Shown here: positions 36,126 to 46,355 of the stretch, in pieces | Layout of the letters: each line of letters opens with the position of its first letter | How positions within the stretch are numbered: the first letter of the stretch is position 1 | NCBI RefSeq assembly: GCF_013035425.1 | Contig: NZ_WQHX01000001.1 | Span: forward strand, 682,001-746,000 | Reading direction: 5' to 3' | DNA from: Ruegeria arenilitoris | GTDB lineage: Bacteria; Pseudomonadota; Alphaproteobacteria; Rhodobacterales; Rhodobacteraceae | DNA length: 64,000 nucleotides | Program-made: the position numbers and the translations under genes | The notes under the pieces: model-generated | The model's input: the letters and a program-made list of their open reading frames with translations, nothing else | Databases searched by the model: none | What the model was told of the DNA's origin: nothing

Positions 36126-37232
36126 GTGACTTGGAGCATTTGCATTGTCGGCGCGGGTAAGATCGGGCAGATGATCGCCACCTTGCTGAAAACATCGGCG
36201 AACTATTCAGTAACAATAGCTGATCATGATCTTGCTGCGTTGTCAGCACTAAATAAGATGGGTGTTTCGACACGGCAGATTGATGCGTCTGATGATGACA
36301 ATCTAATACATGGGTTGCAGGGATTTGATGCAGTAATTTCCGCAGCCCCGTTTTTTCTGACTCCGGCAATCGCCAAAGCCGCATGCACGGTCGGTGCTCA
36401 TTACTTTGATCTTACCGAGGATGTTTCGGCAACGCAGGCAGTGCGCGAGCTGGCAAGTAAGAGCCAAACCGCAATGATGCCGCAATGCGGCCTTGCACCT
36501 GGTTTTGTCGGAATCGCCGGCGCGGCCCTGGCGGCAGAGTTCGACGAGATCGACAGCCTGCATATGAGAGTGGGCGCCCTGCCTTTGTATCCAACCAATG
36601 CTCTGAAATATAATCTGACGTGGTCGACTGACGGTTTGATCAACGAATACTGCAATCCCTGCGATGCAATCGTAAATGGCCAATGCGTCAAAACTGCCCC
36701 GTTGGAGGATTATGAAATCTTTGGCCATGACGGGGTCGAATACGAATGCTTTAACACCTCGGGAGGGCTTGGAACATTGCCCGAAACCCTGGAAGGCAAA
36801 GCGCAGGCTGTGTCATATCGATCAATTCGCTATCCAGGACACCGGGATATTTTGCGTTTGCTGTTAAATGACCTAGGGCTGGGACAGCGCAAGGACCTTC
36901 TTAAAAACATTTTCGAGAATGCGTTGCCACGCACGGATCAAGATGTGGTTTTGGTTTTTTGCACTGCACGTGGCACGATCGATGGATCGCTGCGCGAGAA
37001 ATCTCTGATCAACAAATCCTTCGCGCGCACCATAGACCGGCGGGTTTGGAGTGCAATTCAAGTAACAACCGCTGCGGGAGTGCTGGGCGTTGTGGATTTG
37101 ATGCGGACGGGTGTGCTGCCGTCGCAAGGATTTATTCGACAGGAACAAGTCAAGTTACCCGAGTTTCTGAATACAGAATTTGGCCGGCTGTACCGCGCTG
37201 GCAACGTAACTCAACAAGACAAGGCTGCCTGA
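36126..37232 (+). CDS. Saccharopine dehydrogenase-family protein (lysine degradation)
   Basis: 368 residues from a GTG at 36126 with GGAGG six bases upstream; this puts the Rossmann motif [18 protein letters not shown] at the N-terminus. The saccharopine-dehydrogenase NADP domain and C-terminal domain are present ([20 protein letters not shown]...[41 protein letters not shown]). The product of this reaction, aminoadipate semialdehyde, is the substrate of the next gene, three bases downstream. The pair therefore looks like the catabolic saccharopine route. Confidence 0.85.
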   Translation: MTWSICIVGAGKIGQMIATLLKTSANYSVTIADHDLAALSALNKMGVSTRQIDASDDDNLIHGLQGFDAVISAAPFFLTPAIAKAACTVGAHYFDLTEDVSATQAVRELASKSQTAMMPQCGLAPGFVGIAGAALAAEFDEIDSLHMRVGALPLYPTNALKYNLTWSTDGLINEYCNPCDAIVNGQCVKTAPLEDYEIFGHDGVEYECFNTSGGLGTLPETLEGKAQAVSYRSIRYPGHRDILRLLLNDLGLGQRKDLLKNIFENALPRTDQDVVLVFCTARGTIDGSLREKSLINKSFARTIDRRVWSAIQVTTAAGVLGVVDLMRTGVLPSQGFIRQEQVKLPEFLNTEFGRLYRAGNVTQQDKAA

Positions 37233-37235
37233 GAA

Positions 37236-38747
37236 ATGAAAGATGTCATGATGACTGTAGACACTGTTTTGGCGAATCTGGATCTGACGGCCGCTGACTT
37301 AAGCGGTGGAACCTTGCGTGTGACTTCCCCAATCGATGGAAGGCAGCTGGCCACGGTGAACGAGACCTCCAAGGCTGAGATGGGCGCTATCATTGCTCGT
37401 TCAAAGGCAGCTTTTCGTGATTGGCGCGTTGTACCTGCTCCACGAAGGGGTGAGTTGATACGGCTGCTGGGTGAGGAACTGCGTGCAGCTAAAAACGATC
37501 TGGGTGCCTTGGTCAGTTGGGAGGTCGGTAAGATTACTTCTGAAGGGCAGGGTGAGGTGCAGGAGATGATCGACATCTGCGACTTTGCCGTTGGTTTGTC
37601 GCGCCAATTGTACGGCCTGACCATTGCTTCGGAACGCCCCGGACATCGAATGATGGAAACTTGGCATCCGGTTGGCCCGGTTGGTGTCATCTCTGCCTTC
37701 AATTTTCCGGTGGCCGTTTGGTCATGGAATGCCGCAATTGCCCTTGTCTGCGGGAACCCGGTGATTTGGAAGCCGTCTGAAAAAACCCCACTTACCGCCA
37801 TGGCCTGCCAGAGGGTTTTCGAGCGTGCGCTGGCTCGGTTTGGCGACGCGCCTGACGGCCTGCTGCAAACGGTAATTGGTGGAACAGATTTAGGGGAAAC
37901 TCTGGTCGCAAGCGAAGATGTTCCGATTATTTCCGCCACTGGATCCACCCGTATGGGTCGCGCTGTTGCGCCGGTTGTGGCTCAACGGTTCGGCAAATGC
38001 ATTTTGGAGTTGGGCGGAAATAACGCTATGATCGTCGGACCTTCCGCCGATCTTGAAATGGCGGTTCGGGCGGTCGTGTTTTCTGCTGTTGGCACAGCTG
38101 GGCAACGTTGTACCTCGCTCCGCCGTTTAATTGCTCACAACTCGATAAAAGATGAGTTGGTCGCTCGGTTGAAGAAAGCATATTCCGGCCTGCCGATCGG
38201 CGATCCGCTGAGCGAAGGAACACTGGTCGGGCCATTGGTGGACGAAGCCTCCGGTGCTGCGATGACAGCCGCTCTAAGCGCCGCCGAGGCCGAAGGCGGC
38301 ATCGTGTTCGGGGGTAAACGCGTGACAGAGGGTGTACCCGCTGGCGTTTATATGGAACCCGCAATTGTCGAGATGCCAGGCCAAACTCGGACGGTCAAAA
38401 CTGAAACCTTTGCCCCGATCCTTTACGTTATGGGCTACCATGAGTTCTCTGAGGCCATCGATCTCCAAAATGATGTCCCGCAGGGGCTGTCCTCCTGTGT
38501 GTTTACCCTGAACATGCGCGAGGCCGAGCAGTTTCTGACTGCGGCAGGATCTGACTGTGGTATCGCAAACGTAAACATCGGCCCGTCAGGGGCTGAAATT
38601 GGTGGAGCGTTTGGCGGAGAAAAGGAAACCGGAGGAGGTCGAGAAAGTGGTTCCGACGCATGGAAAGCCTATATGCGCCGTCAGACAAACACTGTTAACT
38701 ACTCTGCTGAGTTACCCTTGGCACAAGGGGTCAAATTCGACATTTGA
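37236..38747 (+). CDS. amaB: L-aminoadipate-semialdehyde dehydrogenase (ALDH7 type)
   Basis: 503 residues of the aldehyde dehydrogenase superfamily, ALDH7 branch (antiquitin-like). The NAD-binding and catalytic blocks are present: WHPVGPVGVISAFNFPVAVWSWN, VIWKPSEKTPLTA, ISATGSTRMG, ELGGNNAMIV with its Glu, and the catalytic Cys in GTAGQRCTSLRR. ALDH7 enzymes oxidise the semialdehyde/piperideine-6-carboxylate to aminoadipate. It starts three bases after the saccharopine dehydrogenase stop and is surely co-translated. An ATG at 37248 is an alternative start. Confidence 0.9.
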   Translation: MKDVMMTVDTVLANLDLTAADLSGGTLRVTSPIDGRQLATVNETSKAEMGAIIARSKAAFRDWRVVPAPRRGELIRLLGEELRAAKNDLGALVSWEVGKITSEGQGEVQEMIDICDFAVGLSRQLYGLTIASERPGHRMMETWHPVGPVGVISAFNFPVAVWSWNAAIALVCGNPVIWKPSEKTPLTAMACQRVFERALARFGDAPDGLLQTVIGGTDLGETLVASEDVPIISATGSTRMGRAVAPVVAQRFGKCILELGGNNAMIVGPSADLEMAVRAVVFSAVGTAGQRCTSLRRLIAHNSIKDELVARLKKAYSGLPIGDPLSEGTLVGPLVDEASGAAMTAALSAAEAEGGIVFGGKRVTEGVPAGVYMEPAIVEMPGQTRTVKTETFAPILYVMGYHEFSEAIDLQNDVPQGLSSCVFTLNMREAEQFLTAAGSDCGIANVNIGPSGAEIGGAFGGEKETGGGRESGSDAWKAYMRRQTNTVNYSAELPLAQGVKFDI

Positions 38748-38756
38748 TTTCTTCAT

Positions 38757-40334
38757 TCAGTCGCTGAACAGGTAGTCCAAACTCAAAATAGCTTCGGCTT
38801 TCTTATTAGAAACTGTCAAGAATCGGGCCAACTCAGCGACGCTGTTGGCCCGGTTCTGTGATTCTGAGATACGAAAATACTCTTCCTTAGATGCTGATCG
38901 GATCTGTTCGACTTCGTGAGACAGTTCGTTGCGAAGAGTCGGCAAAATCCGCTGCACGGACTCAACTGGGCTGCTTTCGCCAATCAGGCCGACCCGAAGG
39001 GCATGCCCCGCAAGGTAGTCGTTGGAAAACTCGCAGGCGATGTTTAGTACGTGCAGCTTGACTTGGTCGGCGCAGAAATCTCGGATGATCTCAATACTGC
39101 CGGGGTCGACGCACAATACCAGCCTGTCGCGCCGAAAATGGTCGTAAAGCATGTTTACAACTGCACGGCGGTGTCGGGACCGTTTCGCCAATGTGGTTTC
39201 AATCCCGCCCAGATCCGGTAATGGAGTGTTCTCTTCGTTGAATACGTAGTGAAGGCAGGGAAGGTCGGTTTCTGTCTTGATCTGATCCACAAGTCGCTTG
39301 GCCACGTGCCATTTTTTGCAAGTAACTAAATATAGATCCCGATCCGGCCCAAGTGTATTTGACGTTTCCCAAAAGCGTTGGGTAAATCGGCGACCTACGC
39401 GTCCGCGATTGGTCAGAAAGCGGTGCAAACTTCGACCTTCATCCGAAATTTGAAATGTTACGTCCTTGCCGGCGTACAGCTGTCCCAATCGGTCTTTTAG
39501 TTCTTGGGCATGAGGGCTGACCTTGCGGGCGAACAAATAGTCCTGACGAAGCAGCAAGTCATAATGGTCGTTATAAAATGTGACAGGCATCCCATAATCC
39601 GAAAACATCAGAAATGTCAGCGTACGGTTTTCGATTTCTTCCTTTGGGATAAGGTGGCGAACCAAAGTTTGAAAAAAGGTTTCATCCGGTATCCACGTTG
39701 TGGAGAAGAACCGGACTACGTCGCGACGGTCGTTCAGAAACTTTTGGATCATCTCCACCGTCCGGCGACGCAGGCACCACCACTGACTGCCGATCATAAC
39801 TTGAATATCTCGGGGGATATCGCGAGTTAGGCCCAGCTTTTTCTGGAACTCGTAACTTGCATAAAACCGTCCCGCCTGAGTTCGCTCATTAAAGTAATGC
39901 CGATAGATCAACCGGTCCTTTTTCATACCGGTCTTGATCCAATTGCTCTCAAAGAAATCGTGGCTTTCAATGAAGTCCGCATCATTATCATCCAAAAAGC
40001 GATGCGCGTATTCGGCGGTTTTGATCGCCATGCAGTCACCAGACAGCATGTAAAAATGCGTGGCACGTGGGAATGCTTCGGTCGCCGCCTGCAAAGCATT
40101 CAATGTCGCCTGAACCAGCGACCACGCCCCCCAACCGCATTTAACCCGTTTTGCGGCGAAGGTGACGTTTGGGTTGTCGGCCAAGGCAGCAAACAGGCGT
40201 TCATACTCCGCTTGCCCCGAGCGCGCGTCGAAGTGGATTGCCATGCAATCGCCGGCGGCAGTCAGTTGATTGGCCTGCGCGATGATCGCATCGGGGTTTT
40301 TATGGCACAAAAGGATGAAGGCAATCTTTGCCAT
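38757..40334 (-). CDS. GT14-like (core-2/I-branching) glycosyltransferase
   Basis: 525 residues from the ATG at 40334 with GGAAG five bases upstream. The N-terminal 300 residues fit the branching beta-N-acetylglucosaminyltransferase family: MAKIAFILLCHKNPD, IHFDARS, WGAWSLVQATLNAL, HFYMLSGDCMAI, FIESHDF, GSQWWCLRRRTVEMI and WIPDETFFQTLVRH. The C-terminal 200 residues (LYLVTCKKWHVAKRLVDQIK...) form a separate region found in roseobacter proteins of this type. It probably adds sugar to a surface glycan. It is divergent from a sulfotransferase gene. Confidence 0.85.
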   Translation of the reverse strand: MAKIAFILLCHKNPDAIIAQANQLTAAGDCMAIHFDARSGQAEYERLFAALADNPNVTFAAKRVKCGWGAWSLVQATLNALQAATEAFPRATHFYMLSGDCMAIKTAEYAHRFLDDNDADFIESHDFFESNWIKTGMKKDRLIYRHYFNERTQAGRFYASYEFQKKLGLTRDIPRDIQVMIGSQWWCLRRRTVEMIQKFLNDRRDVVRFFSTTWIPDETFFQTLVRHLIPKEEIENRTLTFLMFSDYGMPVTFYNDHYDLLLRQDYLFARKVSPHAQELKDRLGQLYAGKDVTFQISDEGRSLHRFLTNRGRVGRRFTQRFWETSNTLGPDRDLYLVTCKKWHVAKRLVDQIKTETDLPCLHYVFNEENTPLPDLGGIETTLAKRSRHRRAVVNMLYDHFRRDRLVLCVDPGSIEIIRDFCADQVKLHVLNIACEFSNDYLAGHALRVGLIGESSPVESVQRILPTLRNELSHEVEQIRSASKEEYFRISESQNRANSVAELARFLTVSNKKAEAILSLDYLFSD

Positions 40335-40477
40335 TGGACTTCCGCAAATTCCGTTTCTGCCTGTTTGCAACCGTGATACTTATGATGAACGATTGAATAA
40401 ACAGAATATTTTTGGTTCTTTGATTTCAAATGCGGGGGTGTCGTTCTAAGACGCGACCGGCAGAGGAGGCGCAGTCG

Positions 40478-41296
40478 ATGGGTTTTCCCGGAACATGGAT
40501 GACCGAGAGCCAAAGTATGGTCTACCGAGTTGTGCCTAAATGCGCCTGCTCGACGATTGGCCAGATCATGTTTTATTCGGATCACGGCAAATTCTTTGAA
40601 GGCGATATACACGATGCGACGAGCGGATTACACAAATGGGCCTTTGACGAAAGCAAGGGTTTGATCACCCGAAACGTACGGTCTCACGGTTCGTATACGT
40701 TCACTTGCGTTCGAAACCCATATACCCGCATCCTGAGTTCATTTTTTGACAAGATTTGCGGCATTCAGCGAAACGGGAAACGTTACCGCGGTAATCTGGT
40801 TCCAACGTTGATCTACAACTACGGGATCGAAGTTGGTGGTGAGGACGGCAAAGGAGATTTCGATCAAATTGCCAGCTTTCGCAGGTTTCTACTCTTTGCT
40901 CGAGATACGATCCTTTGGCGCCGACCGATGGATCCTGATATTCATTGGTCTGCCATGTCAGGGCACGTCTCGACCCTAATAGCAAATGGAGGCCGATATG
41001 ATCGCATATTTTGGACCGAGAAATTCAACGACGGCATGCAGGATGTTCTCAACCACCTGGAAACGAAGCATCAAGTGACGCTGTCCGAGATTCCGCGTTT
41101 TAACGAATCCGAGGGTCACGGCCCCAAACGGGCACATCCGGTCGAAGACTACTTTGACGATTTATCGATGCACCTTGTCTATGAAATCTACAAACAGGAT
41201 TTTGAATTATTCAAATATGATTTTGAGAACCCGAGCAATAAGATGCCGGTATCTGAGATTGATTTGGACGAGGTCCACGCCAAATTGGGCGATTGA
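40478..41296 (+). CDS. Sulfotransferase-family protein
   Basis: 272 residues from the ATG at 40478 (GGAGG eight bases upstream). The PAPS-binding 5'-phosphosulfate loop is RVVPKCACSTIGQIMFYSD and the 3'-phosphate motif is FTCVRNPYTRILSSFFDK, as in the Sulfotransfer_2 carbohydrate family. KTEKFND-type block is seen as FWTEKFNDGMQDVL. It probably transfers sulfate from PAPS to a glycan. It shares a 143-base divergent promoter region with the glycosyltransferase, which suggests joint work on a sulfated polysaccharide. Confidence 0.85.
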   Translation: MGFPGTWMTESQSMVYRVVPKCACSTIGQIMFYSDHGKFFEGDIHDATSGLHKWAFDESKGLITRNVRSHGSYTFTCVRNPYTRILSSFFDKICGIQRNGKRYRGNLVPTLIYNYGIEVGGEDGKGDFDQIASFRRFLLFARDTILWRRPMDPDIHWSAMSGHVSTLIANGGRYDRIFWTEKFNDGMQDVLNHLETKHQVTLSEIPRFNESEGHGPKRAHPVEDYFDDLSMHLVYEIYKQDFELFKYDFENPSNKMPVSEIDLDEVHAKLGD

Positions 41297-41442
41297 AAGA
41301 CGCACTACGCTCGTCCTGCGCATTCCTTTTACTACAAGCTACTTTTTGGTCCGGCACTCTGAATCGCGCCGAACCATTCCTTTAATCAGGTGTGCCATTG
41401 TCGTGACCAACAGCTGATGACGGGTTTTGCTTTCAGCCGCGA

Positions 41443-43275
41443 TCAAACCTGGCGCACAGCACCTTTCGCTGCGCTGGTCGTTAGCTTTGCGTACGCTTTC
41501 AATGCAGTCGAAACCTTACGCTTGCGTGGCTCCGCAGGCCGCCATCCCAGTTCTTCCTGAGCTTCCCGGCGTTCTGCTAGCTCTTCGTCAGAAACTGCCA
41601 GATGAATAGTTCGATTGGGGATATCAATTTCGATCGTGTCACCGTTGTTGACGAGTCCGATTTCACCGCCTTCTGCAGCTTCGGGCGATACATGCCCGAT
41701 GGAAAGCCCCGAGGTACCTCCCGAGAAACGCCCGTCGGTGAGCAATGCGCAGGCTTTGCCCAAGCCCTTGGATTTCAGGTATGAGGTCGGGTAGAGCATC
41801 TCCTGCATTCCAGGCCCGCCACGCGGTCCTTCGTAACGGATGACGACCACGTCACCCTCCTTGACCTTGCCTGTTAAGATGTCATTGACCGCCTGATCCT
41901 GACTTTCGCAAACGTAGGCCGTGCCTGTGAATTTCAAAATGTGTTTGTCGACGCCTGCTGTTTTAACGATACACCCTTCGCGGGCGATATTGCCGAAAAG
42001 GACTGCCAGACCGCCGTCTTGGCTGAACGCGTGTTCTTTGGATCGGATTACTCCGTTCTCGCGGTCAACATCCAACTCCTTATAGCGGTTTGATTGGCTG
42101 AAAGCCTGTGTCGTGCGTACGCCTCCGGGCGCGGCTTTGAACAACTCTTGCGCCTTAGGGTTGTTGGCAATCTTGATGTCCCAGTTGGCAATCGCTTCGC
42201 CCATCGTCGCAGAGTGGACCGTGCTGCATTCTTCGTGAATCAATCCTGCTCGGCTGAGTTCTCCTAGGATTGAGAATATTCCGCCCGCACGGTGAACGTC
42301 TTCCATGTGAACGTTTTCAGTGTTCGGTGCGACCTTACACAGACAAGGCACTTTGCGGCTGAGATGGTCCATGTCGCTCATGGTGAAGTGGACTTCGCCC
42401 TCGTGCGCAATTGCCAATAGGTGCAGAACGGTATTCGTTGAACCACCCATGGCGATATCAAGACTCATCGCATTTTCGAATGCTTTGAAAGTGGCGATCT
42501 CGCGGGGCAGAAACCCTTTCTCGTCAAGCTCATAATGCCGCTTGGTGATTTCAACGATCCGACGTCCGGCCTCAAGGAAGAGGTTCTTTCGGTCAGCATG
42601 TGTGGCAAGTGTCGAACCGTTGCCCGGTAGGGCCAGACCCAATGCTTCGGCCAGACAGTTCATCGAGTTGGCGGTAAACATTCCGGAGCATGAGCCGCAA
42701 GTAGGGCATGCGTTTTCCTCGATATGTTTCACCTCTTCATCGGTGTACTTATCATCCGCAGCGGCAACCATTGCATCGACGAGGTCAATCTTCTTGACGT
42801 CCAGATCGGCGATGTCGATCTTACCGGCTTCCATCGGACCACCCGAAACGAAGATCGCTGGAATGTTAAGTCGCATTGCTGCCATAAGCATGCCCGGAGT
42901 GATCTTGTCACAGTTCGAGATACAGACCATCGCGTCCGCGCAATGGGCATTGACCATGTATTCGACGCTGTCCGCGATAACTTCTCGAGAAGGCAGCGAA
43001 TACAGCATTCCATCGTGACCCATCGCGATACCGTCATCGACAGCGATAGTGTTGAACTCTTTCGCGACCCCGCCAGCGGCTTCGACTTCGCGCGCAACCA
43101 TCTGGCCCAGATCCTTCAGATGGACGTGACCCGGCACGAACTGGGTGAACGAATTCACGATGGCGATGATCGGTTTGCCGAAATCGTCGTCTCCCATACC
43201 AGTCGCACGCCATAGACCGCGCGCGCCGGCCATATTGCGGCCATGGGTAGAAGTTCTGGATCGGTACAATGGCAT
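41443..43275 (-). CDS. ilvD: Dihydroxy-acid dehydratase
   Basis: 610 residues from the ATG at 43275 (AAGGG upstream); this start, [26 protein letters not shown], matches the family. It dehydrates dihydroxy acids to the keto acids of Val and Ile. Cluster cysteines lie in [13 protein letters not shown] and [19 protein letters not shown]. It is divergent from an XRE-cupin regulator with palindromes between them, so its control by that protein is likely. Other ilv genes near are only ilvE, 25 kb away. Confidence 0.97.
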   Translation of the reverse strand: MPLYRSRTSTHGRNMAGARGLWRATGMGDDDFGKPIIAIVNSFTQFVPGHVHLKDLGQMVAREVEAAGGVAKEFNTIAVDDGIAMGHDGMLYSLPSREVIADSVEYMVNAHCADAMVCISNCDKITPGMLMAAMRLNIPAIFVSGGPMEAGKIDIADLDVKKIDLVDAMVAAADDKYTDEEVKHIEENACPTCGSCSGMFTANSMNCLAEALGLALPGNGSTLATHADRKNLFLEAGRRIVEITKRHYELDEKGFLPREIATFKAFENAMSLDIAMGGSTNTVLHLLAIAHEGEVHFTMSDMDHLSRKVPCLCKVAPNTENVHMEDVHRAGGIFSILGELSRAGLIHEECSTVHSATMGEAIANWDIKIANNPKAQELFKAAPGGVRTTQAFSQSNRYKELDVDRENGVIRSKEHAFSQDGGLAVLFGNIAREGCIVKTAGVDKHILKFTGTAYVCESQDQAVNDILTGKVKEGDVVVIRYEGPRGGPGMQEMLYPTSYLKSKGLGKACALLTDGRFSGGTSGLSIGHVSPEAAEGGEIGLVNNGDTIEIDIPNRTIHLAVSDEELAERREAQEELGWRPAEPRKRKVSTALKAYAKLTTSAAKGAVRQV

Positions 43276-43316
43276 GATACTGTTTCCCTTTTGCCCTGCA
43301 TGCGGTATCTGAGATT

Positions 43317-43357
43317 GTATGTTATAGCGCACGTACCACATGTGCGTTATAACGCAC
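43317..43357. promoter_or_regulatory. Palindromic operators between ilvD and the XRE-cupin gene
   Basis: A perfect 16-base palindrome GTGCGTTATAACGCAC lies at 43342-43357. A second, imperfect copy with the core GTTATAGCGCAC is at 43320-43331, about two helical turns away (centre to centre). They lie in the 105-base gap between the divergent starts at 43275 and 43381. This is the expected layout for a dimeric HTH regulator that controls itself and its neighbour. Confidence 0.75.
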
Positions 43358-43380
43358 AAGTGAAATCGCAAGGCGCTGAA

Positions 43381-43944
43381 ATGGAATCGGATGAAATCAC
43401 CCTTAAACTTAGGGATGTGCGAGCGGCGTCAGGTCTAAGCCTTTCGAAAGCAGCCGACCTGACCGGGGTCAGCAAGGCGATGCTTGGTCAGATCGAACGA
43501 GGTGAATCCAGCCCGACCATTGCCACCTTGTGGAAGATCGCAAAGGGATTTCAACTGCCACTGAGCGCGCTGATCGGAACAACAGCTTCTCGTGATCCGA
43601 CAGATGACAGTGTGTTTCGCACAGTGACATTTCCAGGCAGCATCAAAGTTAAGATCGTTTTTCCTTTTGATCCTGAACTTGGCGCCGAAACCTTTCATGT
43701 CGCGCTTTCGCCCAACCAGTGTCACGAGTCACCGGCTCATGCCCTAGGAGTGACAGAAGAAGTGTTTGTGCTGGAAGGAATGCTTGAAGTTTTGCGCGAC
43801 GGTGAATGGGTGCCACTGCATGCAGGTGAGGGCCTGCGGTTTCCTGCAGACCTGCCTCACGGATATCGAGCGGGCGAAGACGGCACCACATTTCTGAATA
43901 TGCACCACTATGCCCAGCCAGCTGTGTTGGCTTCGGTTAGTTAA
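43381..43944 (+). CDS. XRE-family regulator with cupin domain
   Basis: 187 residues from the ATG at 43381. The HTH_3 DNA-binding domain is residues 8-62 ([46 protein letters not shown]). A cupin_2 domain fills residues 100-180 ([59 protein letters not shown]), the ligand sensor. The frame is open upstream to 43243, but that would run through the operators and into ilvD. It probably represses or activates ilvD and itself through the palindromes at 43317-43357. Confidence 0.9.
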   Translation: MESDEITLKLRDVRAASGLSLSKAADLTGVSKAMLGQIERGESSPTIATLWKIAKGFQLPLSALIGTTASRDPTDDSVFRTVTFPGSIKVKIVFPFDPELGAETFHVALSPNQCHESPAHALGVTEEVFVLEGMLEVLRDGEWVPLHAGEGLRFPADLPHGYRAGEDGTTFLNMHHYAQPAVLASVS

Positions 43945-43973
43945 CTCAAGCAAAAAAACTGGCGGTAATTGTA

Positions 43974-44246
43974 ATGGAAGCACTCCTTGAAGCGCTTACT
44001 CTGGCAGACGCGATCGGCTCAATCGGTGCGTTGGTCGTTGTTGCTGCGTATTTTGCAACCCAAGTTCGGCTATTGAATTCCGAGGACCTTATTTTCCCCG
44101 TAGTCAACCTTTTGGGGTCCGGGTTGATTGTTTATTCGCTGCTGTACAACTTCAACCTTGCGTCGATGCTTATCGAAGGGTTCTGGATCATCATCAGTTT
44201 GATTGGGATAATCCAGCATTTCAGGTTGCGTCAAAGGGCAGAATAG
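43974..44246 (+). CDS. CBU_0592-family small membrane protein
   Basis: 90 residues with three hydrophobic segments: ADAIGSIGALVVVAAYFATQ, DLIFPVVNLLGSGLIVYSLLY and ASMLIEGFWIIISLIGIIQHF. The pattern 'G..G...V..AY.......N..N..G......SL......S...E..W..IS..G' is that of the CBU_0592-like family. Function is unknown. It lies 29 bases after the XRE-cupin gene and may share its transcript. Confidence 0.8.
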   Translation: MEALLEALTLADAIGSIGALVVVAAYFATQVRLLNSEDLIFPVVNLLGSGLIVYSLLYNFNLASMLIEGFWIIISLIGIIQHFRLRQRAE

Positions 44247-44313
44247 ACGCTTCCAGCCTTGAACCCTTAACCTGCCGCGTATAGGGAAACTCTGCGCGTT
44301 AAGGGAGGCTTTG

Positions 44314-45168
44314 ATGCAGGACGATCCGAAAACCCTCGTTTCTACGGAATGGCTTGCCACCCACATGAAAGACCCGGATCTTAGAATCCTGGACGGTTCG
44401 TGGTATCTGCCTAAACAGCAGAGGGACGCGAAAGCTGAATATGACGCAGGGCATATTCCCGGTGCGCGTTTTTTTGACATTGACGAAATTTCTGACCACC
44501 GTTCCGATCTGCCTCACATGGCGCCGCCGGTGGAAAAATTCATGTCTCGCTTGCGTGCAATGGGCGTGGGCGATGGACATCAAGTAGTGGTCTACGACGG
44601 GTTCGGGCTGATGTCTGCTGCGCGGGTTTGGTGGTTGTTCCGTCTGATGGGCCAAGAAAATATCGCAGTGTTGGATGGAGGTCTGCCCAAATGGCTGGCC
44701 GAGGGACGTGAGGTTGAAGACTTGCCGCCGGTCATTCGTGACCGGCACATGACAGTGAGGGTTCAAAACCATCTTGTGCGCGACGTGACGCAGGTATCTG
44801 CTGCGGCGAAGTTGGACGATCACGAAATCATAGACGCGCGTTCCGCTGACAGGTTTGCCGGAACAGGGACAGAGCCGCGCGAAGGCTTGCGTTCTGGTCA
44901 CATACCCGGTTCGCGCAACGTGCCCTTTGGCAACCTGCTGAACAAGGACGGCACAATGAAATCCCCGGACGAATGCCGAGCGGTATTCGAGGCTGCTGGC
45001 GTAGATCTTTCTAAACCGGCAATCACATCCTGCGGGTCGGGTGTAACCGCCGCGATCCTTAGCCTTGCGCTGGAGCGCATGGGTAAGAAAGACCACTCTT
45101 TATATGACGGCTCGTGGGCCGAATGGGGCGCATTCCCGACCCTGCCCGTCGCAACCGGAGAGAAGTGA
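44314..45168 (+). CDS. sseA: 3-mercaptopyruvate sulfurtransferase
   Basis: 284 residues from the ATG at 44314 (GGGAGG eight bases upstream; a TTG directly before it is in frame). Two rhodanese domains are visible: an inactive N-terminal one (DLRILDGSWYLP...HIPGARFFDIDEISD) and a catalytic C-terminal one with the active loop Cys-Gly-Ser-Gly-Val-Thr in ITSCGSGVTAA. The CGSG[VT] loop is that of mercaptopyruvate sulfurtransferases rather than thiosulfate rhodaneses. The stop overlaps the next start by one base. Confidence 0.92.
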   Translation: MQDDPKTLVSTEWLATHMKDPDLRILDGSWYLPKQQRDAKAEYDAGHIPGARFFDIDEISDHRSDLPHMAPPVEKFMSRLRAMGVGDGHQVVVYDGFGLMSAARVWWLFRLMGQENIAVLDGGLPKWLAEGREVEDLPPVIRDRHMTVRVQNHLVRDVTQVSAAAKLDDHEIIDARSADRFAGTGTEPREGLRSGHIPGSRNVPFGNLLNKDGTMKSPDECRAVFEAAGVDLSKPAITSCGSGVTAAILSLALERMGKKDHSLYDGSWAEWGAFPTLPVATGEK

Positions 45169-46352
45169 TGTTCGAGAACCTCAAACCACAGCCTGCCGAT
45201 AAGATTCTGGCGTTGATGCAAATGTACCGCGAGGACCCACGCGATCATAAGATCGACCTGGGTGTAGGCGTGTACAAGAACGCTGAGGGCATCACACCAG
45301 TCATGAGGGCTGTAAAGGCAGCCGAACGGCGAATTTTGGAAGAACAAGAGACAAAGGCCTATACCGGTCTCGCGGGTGATCCGGCCTATGCAGATGTGAT
45401 GATCGATTTGATTTTGGGGTCCTCCGTTCCCCGTGGAAACATCGCTGCGGTCGCTACGCCTGGTGGGACCGGCGCTTGCCGCCAGGCGTTCGAAATGATC
45501 CGTATGGCCAACCCTTCTGCCCGCGTTTTCGTATCTGACCCGACCTGGCCAAACCACCTTTCGATTCTGAGCTATCTGGGAATTGAAGTTGTACCTTACC
45601 GCTATTTCGACGACGCAACACGTGGCGTCGACTTTGATGGTATGATCACAGACCTCAAGACTGCAAAAGCAGGCGACGTGGTTCTGCTACACGGTTGTTG
45701 TCACAATCCGACTGGAGCAAACCTGAACTTGGTGCAATGGCAGGAGGTTGTAAACGTCATCAATGACCTCGGCCTGGTTGCGATGATAGATATTGCGTAT
45801 CAAGGGTTTGGCGATGGTCTGGAAGAGGACGCGCAAGCGACACGCCTGGTGGCCTCTTCGGTCAAGCGTTGCTTGATTGCTGCGTCCTGCTCGAAAAACT
45901 TCGGTATCTACCGCGAACGTACCGGTCTGTTAATGGCGGTCAGTGACGACCCAGCTCAGACAGCTTTGAATCAGGCGACATTGGCGTTTTTGAATCGGCA
46001 GAATTATTCGTTCCCACCGGATCACGGTGCGCGTGTGGTAACAACGATACTGAATGATGAAACCTTGCGAGCAGACTGGTTCGCCGAGCTAGAAGACGTT
46101 CGCCTTTCCATGCTTGGTTTGCGTCGGCAACTTGCTGACGAACTGCAGCGCTTTAGCGGGTCTGATCGCTTTGGGTTCATCGCCCAGCATCGGGGCATGT
46201 TCTCACGTCTGGGGGCTGCGCCGGAACTGGTTGAGAAGCTCAGGAAAGATCACGGCATATATATGGTTGGTGACAGCCGTCTGAACATTGCTGGCCTTAA
46301 CGCTGCGACAGTTCCAATTTTGGCCAAGGCAATCGTCGAAGTTGGAGTCTGA
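45168..46352 (+). CDS. Aromatic/aspartate aminotransferase (class I, TyrB-like)
   Basis: 394 residues from the ATG at 45168, sharing one base with the sseA stop. The fold-type I PLP enzyme shows TPGGTGACRQAFEM, DPTWPNHLSIL, HGCCHNPTGANL, the PLP lysine in ASCSKNFGIYRERTG, and the late arginine region HRGMFSRLG plus DSRLNIAGLN. This is the Ia branch (AspC/TyrB). Coupling with mercaptopyruvate sulfurtransferase suggests transamination of cysteine to mercaptopyruvate as one physiological role. Confidence 0.92.
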   Translation: MFENLKPQPADKILALMQMYREDPRDHKIDLGVGVYKNAEGITPVMRAVKAAERRILEEQETKAYTGLAGDPAYADVMIDLILGSSVPRGNIAAVATPGGTGACRQAFEMIRMANPSARVFVSDPTWPNHLSILSYLGIEVVPYRYFDDATRGVDFDGMITDLKTAKAGDVVLLHGCCHNPTGANLNLVQWQEVVNVINDLGLVAMIDIAYQGFGDGLEEDAQATRLVASSVKRCLIAASCSKNFGIYRERTGLLMAVSDDPAQTALNQATLAFLNRQNYSFPPDHGARVVTTILNDETLRADWFAELEDVRLSMLGLRRQLADELQRFSGSDRFGFIAQHRGMFSRLGAAPELVEKLRKDHGIYMVGDSRLNIAGLNAATVPILAKAIVEVGV

Positions 46353-46355
46353 GCC

